Assembly: GCA_964505995.1 (NCBI GenBank)
Contig: CAZDLB010000023.1
Location: forward strand, 1 to 19,512
Direction of reading: 5' to 3'
Origin: JAJRVH01 sp964505995
GTDB taxonomy: Bacteria; Pseudomonadota; Zetaproteobacteria; Mariprofundales; Mariprofundaceae
Length of the DNA: 19,512 nucleotides
Positions 7,723-14,531 of this stretch are shown piece by piece. A program made the position numbers and the translations under genes. Each line of letters begins with the position of its first letter. Position 1 is the first letter of the stretch. The notes beneath the pieces are model-generated. The model had not been told where the DNA came from, did not search any database, and worked only from the letters and a program-made list of their open reading frames with translations.

Positions 7723-8478
7723 TCAGAAGCGGAAGAAGGCCCCGGCAAACGGCCCTTTGAAGGTGGTATCGGCAAAGACGCCGGAGCTGTCCACCTTCAG
7801 CTGGATCTGACGGTAGCCGGCATAGATGCCGAGCGTCGGCAGCGGCGAAAACTCCAGCTGTCCCTCGATGTCGGTGAAGCTGTTGCCGGAGTAGCCCAGA
7901 TAGCCGACGCGGCCGGTGATGCCGACAAAGTCGGCCAGCGCGATGCGGCCACGCAGGCCGATCGTCGGAATCGGCACAGTCGCATTCTTCGACGGCGCGC
8001 CGCTCATGCTGGTCTTGGCATTGACCAGTTTTACCGCGGCTTCGATGCCCAGCTGCGCCCGCGAGGGCAGATCATCCATGTTCACCAGATAATAGGTGTA
8101 GCCCAGATCGAAGATGTCGGCTTTGAGAGAGCTTGTGACATTGCTGCCGGCGGTAAAGGTCTGGCCGTTGTAGGTGATCGTGCGCTGGATCGTGCCGGCG
8201 CCGTCAAAGGTCAGCGGCACGAAGCCGGCGGAAAGCCTGGAATCGCCAAACTGCAGCGCGATCTCGCCGATTGGCTGCTTGCTGTCCTTGAAGCCAAGGT
8301 CGTTCTGCAGATCAATCTTGCCGGCCGCGGTAATGGGTCCGCCCGTTGTGGCGCCGAACTGGCCGGAGGGCGACAGAATCATGTAGCCGACCTTGATGGA
8401 TACGGTTTCATCGGCCTGGGCCAGTCCGGTCCAGATCAGGCCCAGAGCGGCGAGAGTGGTGAGTATGAGTCGTTTCAT
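7723..8478 (-). CDS. Predicted outer-membrane beta-barrel protein, unknown function
   Basis: I do not recognise the family. The 251-residue protein starts with a clear signal peptide (MKRLILTTLAALGLIWTGLAQA, about residues 1-22). It continues as alternating polar/hydrophobic strands rich in Gly and Tyr, such as DIFDLGYTYYLVN, GITGRVGYLGYSG and TLGIYAGYRQIQLKV. It ends PFAGAFFRF, a terminal aromatic residue typical of BAM-assembled barrels. Size suggests 8-12 strands. No Cys, no lipobox, no enzyme motif. The ATG at 8476-8478 is preceded by GGGGG 5 nt away; longer starts would run through the spacer and miss the signal peptide. It lies 74 bp after the S24 peptidase gene and ends in a strong terminator. 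Confidence 0.8.
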   Translation of the reverse strand: MKRLILTTLAALGLIWTGLAQADETVSIKVGYMILSPSGQFGATTGGPITAAGKIDLQNDLGFKDSKQPIGEIALQFGDSRLSAGFVPLTFDGAGTIQRTITYNGQTFTAGSNVTSSLKADIFDLGYTYYLVNMDDLPSRAQLGIEAAVKLVNAKTSMSGAPSKNATVPIPTIGLRGRIALADFVGITGRVGYLGYSGNSFTDIEGQLEFSPLPTLGIYAGYRQIQLKVDSSGVFADTTFKGPFAGAFFRF

Positions 8479-8552
8479 GATATCCCCCTTATCGGATATT
8501 GGGTTACGCTTGCGAAGCCTGGCAGGGAAGGTCGAGGCGGCTGTGTCCGGCA

Positions 8553-9029
8553 TCACGGTTCGGCGGCAAGCCTGCGGATCACGCCCATGACGATGCCGAG
8601 GATCTGAATCTCCTCGTTTCGCAGCATGATCGGTTCCATGTCGGGATTGGCCGGCTGCAGCCGGATGCCGTCCCGTTCGATATAGAATCGCTTCAGCGTG
8701 ACGCGCTCGCCATTGATCATGGCCACGACGGACTGGCCGTTCTCGGCCGTGGCGCGCTTTTCGACGATGATGATGTCGCCATCCTGGATGTTGTCGTCGA
8801 TCATCGAGTTGCCGCGCACCCGCAGCGCATAGCAGTCCTTGCGCACCATGCTGGCCGGTACACAGACCCGTTCATCCTGCTCGCAGAGATCCACCGGTCG
8901 GCCGGCTGCGACCCATCCCAGAAGCGGGATTTCGACCATGTCGGCCGCTTCCACGGCAAGCACGTCGACCTCCTGCGGCCAGAGCGGGCGCTTCCTCTTC
9001 GGGATCAGGTATTCGGGCGCTGCCATCAT
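8553..9029 (-). CDS. S24 (LexA/UmuD-type) self-cleaving peptidase lacking a DNA-binding domain
   Basis: A 158-residue protein matching the C-terminal autoprotease domain of LexA. The cleavage site is Ala42-Gly43 in WVAAGRPV, the nucleophile Ser75 in RGNSM, and the general-base Lys113 in VTLKR. The spacings (32 and 38) are close to E. coli LexA (34 and 37) and UmuD (35 and 37). The C-terminus LGIVMGVIRR resembles the LexA end. Only 41 residues precede the cleavage site, too short for the LexA winged helix, and the region is basic (IPKRKRP). Upstream is ybeD, so no HTH exon has been split off. It is either a UmuD-like accessory (no umuC nearby) or a reduced LexA relative. AGGAGG at 9034-9039 (complement) suits ATG 9024-9026 slightly better than 9027-9029; the difference is one residue. 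Confidence 0.85.
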   Translation of the reverse strand: MMAAPEYLIPKRKRPLWPQEVDVLAVEAADMVEIPLLGWVAAGRPVDLCEQDERVCVPASMVRKDCYALRVRGNSMIDDNIQDGDIIIVEKRATAENGQSVVAMINGERVTLKRFYIERDGIRLQPANPDMEPIMLRNEEIQILGIVMGVIRRLAAEP

Positions 9030-9073
9030 CCTCCCTCCTGCATGGCCATGCTGCCACGAATCCGGCGATAAGG

Positions 9074-9343
9074 CTAGAGCACCATCCGCACCATGGGGTG
9101 TGCGTTGAAATCCAGGTACAGCGCATCGAGCTGTTCGCGGCTCGTGGCGGTGAAGGTGATGGTGACGGAAAGGTAGCGGGCATTGCGGCTGGCGCGGCTG
9201 GCGATTGCACCCTCGCCGAGATCGGGGATGTGGCGCCGGGCTATCATGACGATCTCGTTCTCAAAGCCGGGCGCGTTGACGCCCATGACCTTGATCGGAA
9301 AGCGACAGGGAAAGGTCAGCGGCGAATCCTCACGTTCTGGCAT
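9074..9343 (-). CDS. ybeD: YbeD / DUF493 family protein
   Basis: A small (89-residue) cytoplasmic protein with the ACT-like DUF493 fold; its molecular role is not established in any organism I can name with confidence. Evidence: PLTFPCRFPIKVMG matches the N-terminal FPxxFxxKVMG block. RYLSVTITFTATSREQLDALY matches the central SVSITxxATxxEQ block, and the protein ends HPMVRMVL, like E. coli YbeD (87 residues). ATG at 9341-9343 has GGAG (complement of 9349-9352) 5 nt away and gives the family length; in-frame ATGs at 9358 and 9373 would add 5 or 10 residues. The S24 peptidase gene begins 44 bp downstream. In E. coli ybeD sits beside lipB, which is not seen here. Confidence 0.9.
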   Translation of the reverse strand: MPEREDSPLTFPCRFPIKVMGVNAPGFENEIVMIARRHIPDLGEGAIASRASRNARYLSVTITFTATSREQLDALYLDFNAHPMVRMVL

Positions 9344-9450
9344 ACATTCTCCGTTCATGCAGGGCCCGGCCATGCGGGCGCCATGCGGGTGAAACTGTCG
9401 TTGCCGCCAAGGCTAGCAGCTTCGCGGGATTTCGGCAGGCGCTCGAATGC

Positions 9451-9478
9451 TTTCCATTTTCTGGCTTGCGGCTACACT
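9451..9478 (+). promoter_or_regulatory. Possible promoter of the LolA-FtsX operon
   Basis: TTTCCA (9451-9456; 4 of 6) and TACACT (9473-9478; 4 of 6) with a 16-nt spacer. The -10 ends 7 nt before the ATG at 9486, so transcription would begin at or next to the start codon. It also argues against the in-frame ATG at 9447, which would be upstream of it. The same GGCTACACT block occurs before the cyclic-nucleotide gene. Confidence 0.45.
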
Positions 9479-9485
9479 CGATACC

Positions 9486-10274
9486 ATGCGATGGATTCTT
9501 GTCGGGTTGCTATGCCTGTCCTGGATGGGAGCCTTGACGGCTGATGCGGTGGAACAGCCTGGCCAGCAGGTCGAGCTGAAGGATGATCCCGAGGCCCGCG
9601 AGCTGGTGCGCAAGGTGCAGCAGCTCATGCGCTCGGAGACCAGCATCGCGCGCTATACGATGCGCATCGAAACCCCGGAATGGCAGCGCTCGGTGCGGCT
9701 CGACGCCTGGGATGATCGCAGCCGGAAGCGCTTCTTCATCCGCATCCTGGAGCCCAGGAAGGATCGCGATACCACATGGCTGAAGGACGGGTCCAACCTG
9801 TGGATGTATCTGCCGAAGCTGGAGCGGGACATCCGCATCCCGCCGTCGATGATGCTGTCCTCCTGGATGGGCTCGGACTTCACCAACGATGATCTGGTGA
9901 AGATGGAGTCGGTGGTCAACGATTATCATCACCGCCTGATTCATCGCGATGCCGAAAAGGTGATCATCGAATCGATTCCGAAGCCCGATGTGGCCGTCGT
10001 CTGGGGCAAGATCTTGCACACCATCGGCAGCGACGGCATTCCGCTGGCCGATGACTATTACGACGAGCACGGGCGGCATATCCGCCATCTGAGCTTCGAT
10101 CAGGTCCGTCCGATGGATGGGCGGCGCATTCCGACGCGCTGGATCATGCAGCCGTTGAGCGGGGAGGATGCGAAGGGCAAGCGCACGGTGATGCTGCTGG
10201 AGTCGATCCGCTTCGATGTACCGATCCCCGATCGCGTGTTCACGCGCGCCCATCTGCGCCGTCCGGAGCCCTGA
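9486..10274 (+). CDS. LolA-like outer-membrane lipoprotein-sorting protein
   Basis: A periplasmic carrier of the COG2834/PF17131 type, related to LolA, predicted to ferry a lipid or lipoprotein from the inner to the outer membrane. 262 residues. Residues 1-21 or so form a signal peptide (MRWILVGLLCLSWMGALTADA). The hallmark blocks are RFFIRILEPRKDRDTTWL, NLWMYLPKLERDIRIPPSMM and SSWMGSDFTNDDLVK, which are highly typical of this subfamily. No lipobox is present. An ATG at 9447 in frame is possible but lies upstream of the predicted promoter. No Shine-Dalgarno is seen, consistent with a leaderless transcript. The stop overlaps the next gene (TGATG), so it is translationally coupled to the first permease. 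The cargo is unknown. Confidence 0.9.
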   Translation: MRWILVGLLCLSWMGALTADAVEQPGQQVELKDDPEARELVRKVQQLMRSETSIARYTMRIETPEWQRSVRLDAWDDRSRKRFFIRILEPRKDRDTTWLKDGSNLWMYLPKLERDIRIPPSMMLSSWMGSDFTNDDLVKMESVVNDYHHRLIHRDAEKVIIESIPKPDVAVVWGKILHTIGSDGIPLADDYYDEHGRHIRHLSFDQVRPMDGRRIPTRWIMQPLSGEDAKGKRTVMLLESIRFDVPIPDRVFTRAHLRRPEP

Positions 10275-11479
10275 TGCTGCTGCTGGCCTGGCGCAACATC
10301 GTACGCAATGCCCGGCGCAGTCTGATTACCGTGTCCGCCGTGGCTGTCGGCCTGGCGTCGCTGCTGTTTCTCTGGGGATTCAACGACGGCGTGCACAATG
10401 CGATGATGCGCAATCTGCAGCAGATGATCGTCGGCAGCCTGCAGGTGCATGCGGCGGACTTTTTCCGGCATCCGAAGCTGACGCGAACGGTTCCGGACGC
10501 TGAGGCGGTGCGCCGGCTGCTCGAGAACATGGGGCTGCAGTACACGGGCCGCCTGCGCACCTTTGCGCTGGCCGCCGGCGAGGAAACCAGCGAGGGCCTG
10601 ATCCTTCTGGGGATGGATCCGGTGCGCGAAACGCGGACGACGCAGATCGCGTCCAAGATCAGTCGTGGCCGCTTTTTCGGATCCGGCCATGTTCCCGAAT
10701 GCATTCTCGGACGGACGACGGCGCGCAATCTGGGGCTTGAGGTCGGGGATGAGCTGGTGGTCCTGACCGAGGACCGGTTCCATTCCCTGGCGGCCGAGAA
10801 GTTCCGTCTGGTCGGCATCATCGACAGCGGTGAAATGGGCATCGACCGCGGTCTGGCTATCATTCCGCTGCCCTTCATGCAGCGGATGCTCGGCATGGAG
10901 GGGGAGGTGTCCGAGTGGGTCGTGCAGCTTTCCCCTCAGCAGCTCGAAGCGGTGACGGCCAGGCTGCGGCAGGCGCTGGATGAGCGCTACGAGGTGCTGC
11001 GCTGGTACGACATGTATCCGATGATGAAGCAGTGGGTGGATCTGGAGAATGGCTTCTACTATATCTTTCTGTCCATCGTGCTGATCATCGTCGCCGCGGG
11101 GATCATGAACACGGTGCTGATGAGCATGCTTGACCGCATCCATGAGTTCGGCGTGATGCTGGCGCTCGGCTGCAGCCGGAGGAGACTGGCGGGCATGGTC
11201 CTCAGCGAGTCGGCGATCCTGGGCCTGATCGGCATCGGCGTCGGCACGCTCATCGGCCTGGCTCTCGTCGGGCATTTTCATGGCGCCGGCATCGATCTGA
11301 GCCGTGAGATGGACACCATCTCGCGCTTCTATGTCGATCCGGTGGTCCACACCGAGATCAATACCGATCATCTGGCCGATACCGTCGTCGCCGTTCTGGT
11401 GGCTGCACTGCTGGCCGGCATCTGGCCGGCGCTGCGCGCGGCCCGGCTGGAGCCGGTCGAGGCGATCCATCATGTCTGA
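10274..11479 (+). CDS. FtsX-type ABC transporter permease, first of a pair
   Basis: A MacB/LolC/E-type permease of 401 residues. One transmembrane helix is near the N-terminus (about 17-37), followed by a large periplasmic MacB-core-like domain (about 40-260). Three C-terminal helices follow, the first being FYYIFLSIVLIIVAAGIMNTVLMSM. The cytoplasmic coupling segment DRIHEFGVMLALGCSRRRL is the FtsX signature, and the C-terminal ARLEPVEAI motif is standard. The periplasmic loop GIDLSR...FYVDPVVH is shared with the next gene, showing that they are paralogues. It probably pairs with that permease and the ATPase at 12708 to extract cargo from the inner membrane and hand it to the LolA-like protein. 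ATG overlaps the previous TGA; the end overlaps the next gene by 8 bp. Confidence 0.9.
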   Translation: MLLLAWRNIVRNARRSLITVSAVAVGLASLLFLWGFNDGVHNAMMRNLQQMIVGSLQVHAADFFRHPKLTRTVPDAEAVRRLLENMGLQYTGRLRTFALAAGEETSEGLILLGMDPVRETRTTQIASKISRGRFFGSGHVPECILGRTTARNLGLEVGDELVVLTEDRFHSLAAEKFRLVGIIDSGEMGIDRGLAIIPLPFMQRMLGMEGEVSEWVVQLSPQQLEAVTARLRQALDERYEVLRWYDMYPMMKQWVDLENGFYYIFLSIVLIIVAAGIMNTVLMSMLDRIHEFGVMLALGCSRRRLAGMVLSESAILGLIGIGVGTLIGLALVGHFHGAGIDLSREMDTISRFYVDPVVHTEINTDHLADTVVAVLVAALLAGIWPALRAARLEPVEAIHHV

Positions 11480-12707
11480 TCTCGGCATCTATCTGAAGCT
11501 TGGCTGGCGCAATCTCTGGCTGCATCCGCTGCGAACGGCCCTGACGGCCGCGGGGCTGGCGGTCGGCATCGGCGCACTGACCTTCCTCTCGGCCATGGAT
11601 GATGGCTGGATGCAGCAGATCAAGACCAATTTCGCGCTGACCGTCACCGGCCATATCCAGATCCATGCCGAAGGGTTCGAGCAGAGCCGCAGGCTTTCGC
11701 AGCATCTGGAGCATCCGCTGGCGCTGAAGCGGCAGCTGCAGGCAAGGCCCGAGATCGCGCAGGTGGTTCAGCGCCTCCGGGTTTCGGGGCTGGCTTCGAG
11801 CGCCGGCGCCAATGGCGGGGCGCTGATCTACGGCATCGAGCCCTCCGGCGAAAAGCGCCTGAGCCGACTGGCCGGCTTTCTTGATCAGGGCCGCTGGCTG
11901 CGCGATGGCGACCGGCACGACGCCGTTCTCGGGGACGGACTGGCCGACCGTCTGGATATCGGCATCGGGGACAAGCTGGTGCTGATGGCGGCGATGCCCG
12001 GAGGCGATATCGCTTCCGAGGTGTTCCGCGTGCGCGGCCTGATTCATTCCGGCGTGATGGATGTCGATGACATGATGGCGCTGGTGCCGCTGGGCACGGC
12101 GCAGAGCTGGCTTGGCATGGGCGAGGGCATCACCGATCTGGTGATCCGGGCGCGCAGCTTCGAGGCGGTGCAGCCGCTTGCCGATGCGCTCCGAAGCAGC
12201 CTTGCGGGGCAGGGGCTGGAGGTGCTGAGCTGGAGCGAGATCGACCCGATGGCGCAGCAGTGGGCCGATTTCGCCGATGCCTACACCTGGATCGTGCTGG
12301 CCATCGTCATCATCATCGTGCTGGCCGAGGTGCTGAACACGATGCTGATGAGCCTGCATGAACGCACACGCGAATTCGGTCTGATGGGGGCGCTGGGCGT
12401 AGGCCAGCCGCAGCTGTTTGCGATGGTCATCTGGGAAACGGTGATTCTGGTCGCCATCGGTTCGGTGCTCGGCTTCCTGCTCGGCGCCGGGCTTTCGCTG
12501 TGGTTCGGCGAGCAAGGCATCGACCTTTCGCGGTTCGCCGAGGCCTTTTCCTTCATGTACATGGACCCGGTCGTGCATCCGCTGTTGCTCGCCGACAGCT
12601 GCCTGCGCATCCTCGGGGCGACGCTGATCGGGGCGGTGCTGGCCGGGTGTCTTCCGGCGATCAAGGCGGCGAGACTGGAGCCGGCGGCGGCTCTGAGGAG
12701 TATCTAG
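11472..12707 (+). CDS. FtsX-type ABC transporter permease, second of a pair
   Basis: A 411-residue paralogue of the preceding permease with the same layout. It has an N-terminal helix (about 26-44), a periplasmic domain (about 45-270) and three helices from TWIVLAIVIIIVLAEVLNTML onward. The coupling segment is ERTREFGLMGALGVGQPQL, and the C-terminal AARLEPAAAL is as expected. It shares GIDLSR...YMDPVVH with its partner. Two different permeases with one ATPase recall LolCE-LolD. The start ATG at 11472-11474 is inside the end of the first permease gene and gives the expected N-terminus (LKLGWRNLWLHPLRT); the reading frame is open further upstream, but that part is a shadow of the first gene. 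The stop TAG directly abuts the ATPase ATG. Confidence 0.9.
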   Translation: MSDLGIYLKLGWRNLWLHPLRTALTAAGLAVGIGALTFLSAMDDGWMQQIKTNFALTVTGHIQIHAEGFEQSRRLSQHLEHPLALKRQLQARPEIAQVVQRLRVSGLASSAGANGGALIYGIEPSGEKRLSRLAGFLDQGRWLRDGDRHDAVLGDGLADRLDIGIGDKLVLMAAMPGGDIASEVFRVRGLIHSGVMDVDDMMALVPLGTAQSWLGMGEGITDLVIRARSFEAVQPLADALRSSLAGQGLEVLSWSEIDPMAQQWADFADAYTWIVLAIVIIIVLAEVLNTMLMSLHERTREFGLMGALGVGQPQLFAMVIWETVILVAIGSVLGFLLGAGLSLWFGEQGIDLSRFAEAFSFMYMDPVVHPLLLADSCLRILGATLIGAVLAGCLPAIKAARLEPAAALRSI

Positions 12708-13394
12708 ATGCAGCAGCTGATTCAGGCGCAAGGGCTGGAGAAATACTATCGCAGCGGCGAAACGCGGGTGGCCGCGCTCGACCATGTCGATCTGGAGGTT
12801 GCGAGTGGCGAGTTTGTCGTGCTTTCGGGGCGTTCGGGCTCGGGAAAGACGACCCTGCTGAACATGCTGGGCGCGCTGGACCGGCCGGATGCGGGCCGGC
12901 TGAGCATCGCCGGCCGCGATCTTCTGGCCATGAGCCGTGGCGAGCGGGCCGATTTCCGGCTGCATCATGTCGGTTTCGTGTTCCAGGCCTACAACCTGAT
13001 CCGTGTGCTCTCGGCGCGCGAGAACGTGGCCTATGTGCTGCAGCTTCGCGGCATGGACCGGAAACAGCGGCTGGCTCTGGCCGACCGCTGGCTGGCCGAG
13101 GTCGGCCTGGAAGGGCTGGAGCACCGTCGCCCCGATCAGATGTCCGGCGGGCAGCAGCAGCGCGTCGCCGTAGCCCGGGCGCTGGCGGCCGAGCCCGATC
13201 TGATCCTGGCCGATGAACCGACGGCCAATCTGGATTCGCATACGGGCGAGGATCTGATGGAGCTGATGCGTTCCCTGAACGAGAGGCGCGGCACGACCTT
13301 CGTGATCGCCTCCCATGATCCGGCCGTCATCGCCTCGGCCCGGACCCTGATCACGATGCAGGATGGCGCCATCGCCGCCGTGGAGCGAAGATAG
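12708..13394 (+). CDS. ABC transporter ATPase, LolD/MacB type
   Basis: The cytoplasmic ATPase that powers the two permeases. 228 residues, the normal size for LolD. Walker A is GRSGSGKTT with Lys47. The Q-loop is FVFQAYNL, and the signature MSGGQQQRVAVARAL carries the QQQR typical of this subfamily. Walker B is LILADEPTANLD and the H-loop VIASHD. It starts immediately after the permease stop (TAGATG), and the barrel gene follows after 4 nt. LolD itself is possible by sequence, but the operon lacks a canonical LolC/E pair and includes a dedicated LolA-like protein and barrel, so a parallel system is more likely. Confidence 0.93.
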   Translation: MQQLIQAQGLEKYYRSGETRVAALDHVDLEVASGEFVVLSGRSGSGKTTLLNMLGALDRPDAGRLSIAGRDLLAMSRGERADFRLHHVGFVFQAYNLIRVLSARENVAYVLQLRGMDRKQRLALADRWLAEVGLEGLEHRRPDQMSGGQQQRVAVARALAAEPDLILADEPTANLDSHTGEDLMELMRSLNERRGTTFVIASHDPAVIASARTLITMQDGAIAAVERR

Positions 13395-13398
13395 CGGG

Positions 13399-14514
13399 AT
13401 GTCGCACGCCGCTTGCGCCGTTCTGCTTCTTTGCGGCCTGCTTCTCTGTCCGGGGCTGGCTCAAACGCTGGAGATGTCCGGCCAGCTTAATGCCCTGGGC
13501 ATCGAGGCGGAGGATACACGCGGGCAGCGGGGCTGGACGGCGCTGACCCGTCTGCGGCTGGAGGCGGATCATCAGCATGGCGGCTGGCGTCTGCATCTGG
13601 CTTACGATCATGAGCTGATCTGGGGCGCGGCGGTTCGGGACCCGCGGTTTGCCGTTGCGCGAAGCCTGCCCGAACCGACCTGGATGGATGCCACGGCCAG
13701 CCTTCATCAGAGCGCGAGCCTGGATTGGAAGCACAGCCTGTACCGGGGATGGCTGCAGTATGACTCGGACTCGTTGCGACTGACGCTGGGGCGTCAGCGC
13801 ATCGCCTGGGGATCGGGGCGCATCTGGAATCCGACGGATCGCTTCAACCCCGTTCAACCCACCGCGCTGGAGCCGGAACAGAAGCTCGGGGTTGATGCGC
13901 TGGATGTGCAGTGGCGTTATGGCCTGGCCGGCAGCCTTCAGGCCATCGCCGCCCCGGGGCGTGCATCGCGGGGCGTTTCGCGCAAGCTCGCGCTGCGCTG
14001 GCAGGACACCTTCGGCCAGACCGATGTCGCCGTCATGGCCGTCGGTATCGGCGAGGAGCGGGTACTGGGCCTGGATCTCACCGGCAATCTCGGCGATGCG
14101 ACTGCACGGCTGGAATGGATGGGATCGGACGGTGGCTCGCTCCCCGGTTTTTCCCAGCTCGTCGTCGGCGTGGACAACACCTTTTATGCTGCCCTGTTTC
14201 CGCAGGGGCTCTATCTGGCGGTCGAATATTTTCTTAACTCGCGTCCCGGTCCGGGACCCGACCGGCTGGTGAGCCGTTCGCATCAGCTGTTCGGCCTCAG
14301 TGCAGGCTATGATCTGACGCCGCTCTGGCGGGCGGAAATGCTGGCGATGGCCGATATGGAGCGGCCGGGCTGGTTCGTCGCTCCCGCTCTGCGCTGGTCG
14401 ATGACGGCGAATGCGGATCTGACGTTGCTGGCGCAGCTGCCCGGCGGCGATGCGGCAAGCGAGTTCGGCCCGATGGCTGCGCTGTATGCCCTGAGGCTGG
14501 ACTGGTATTTCTAG
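13399..14514 (+). CDS. Outer-membrane beta-barrel partner of the LolA-FtsX operon
   Basis: A 371-residue predicted outer-membrane protein. The signal peptide is about residues 1-22 (MSHAACAVLLLCGLLLCPGLAQ). The mature part is strand-rich with many Trp, Tyr and Arg. It contains LGRQRIAWGSGRIWNPTDRFNP, a block I associate with porin-like barrels found beside LolA-like/FtsX genes. It ends RLDWYF, a terminal Phe as expected for BAM recognition. The ATG at 13399 gives a clean signal peptide; an in-frame ATG at 13363 lies inside the ATPase gene and would spoil it. It is the last gene of the five-gene operon and may be the acceptor or exit point for the cargo. Function is inferred from context, and homology to a named family is not certain. 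Confidence 0.78.
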   Translation: MSHAACAVLLLCGLLLCPGLAQTLEMSGQLNALGIEAEDTRGQRGWTALTRLRLEADHQHGGWRLHLAYDHELIWGAAVRDPRFAVARSLPEPTWMDATASLHQSASLDWKHSLYRGWLQYDSDSLRLTLGRQRIAWGSGRIWNPTDRFNPVQPTALEPEQKLGVDALDVQWRYGLAGSLQAIAAPGRASRGVSRKLALRWQDTFGQTDVAVMAVGIGEERVLGLDLTGNLGDATARLEWMGSDGGSLPGFSQLVVGVDNTFYAALFPQGLYLAVEYFLNSRPGPGPDRLVSRSHQLFGLSAGYDLTPLWRAEMLAMADMERPGWFVAPALRWSMTANADLTLLAQLPGGDAASEFGPMAALYALRLDWYF

Positions 14515-14516
14515 AC

Positions 14517-14530
14517 CCGGCGCGAGCCGG
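14517..14530. terminator. Small hairpin between convergent genes
   Basis: CCGGC (14517-14521), GCGA loop (a GNRA tetraloop) and GCCGG (14526-14530) fill the 17-bp gap between the barrel stop and the stop of the convergent cyclic-nucleotide gene. There is no T-run, so it is at best a weak or Rho-assisted 3' end for both transcripts. Confidence 0.35.
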
Positions 14531-14531
14531 A

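Noticed and set aside
8479..8510. TTCGCA-17-GATAAG as a promoter for the outer-membrane barrel gene
   Set aside because: Transcription would start inside the Shine-Dalgarno sequence, which makes no sense for a gene that has one; the gene is more likely read from the S24/ybeD transcript or a promoter I cannot see.
8479..9085. SOS (LexA) box near the S24 peptidase gene
   Set aside because: No CTGT-N8-ACAG-like palindrome is visible upstream of the S24 or ybeD genes.
11304..11471. N-terminal extension of the second permease frame
   Set aside because: This part is the first permease gene read out of frame; the permease family N-terminus begins at 11472.
11358..13316. A 652-codon open frame on the minus strand under the permease and ATPase genes
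   Set aside because: Antisense shadow of two conserved genes; composition biased to Gln, His, Arg and Asp with no recognisable motif.
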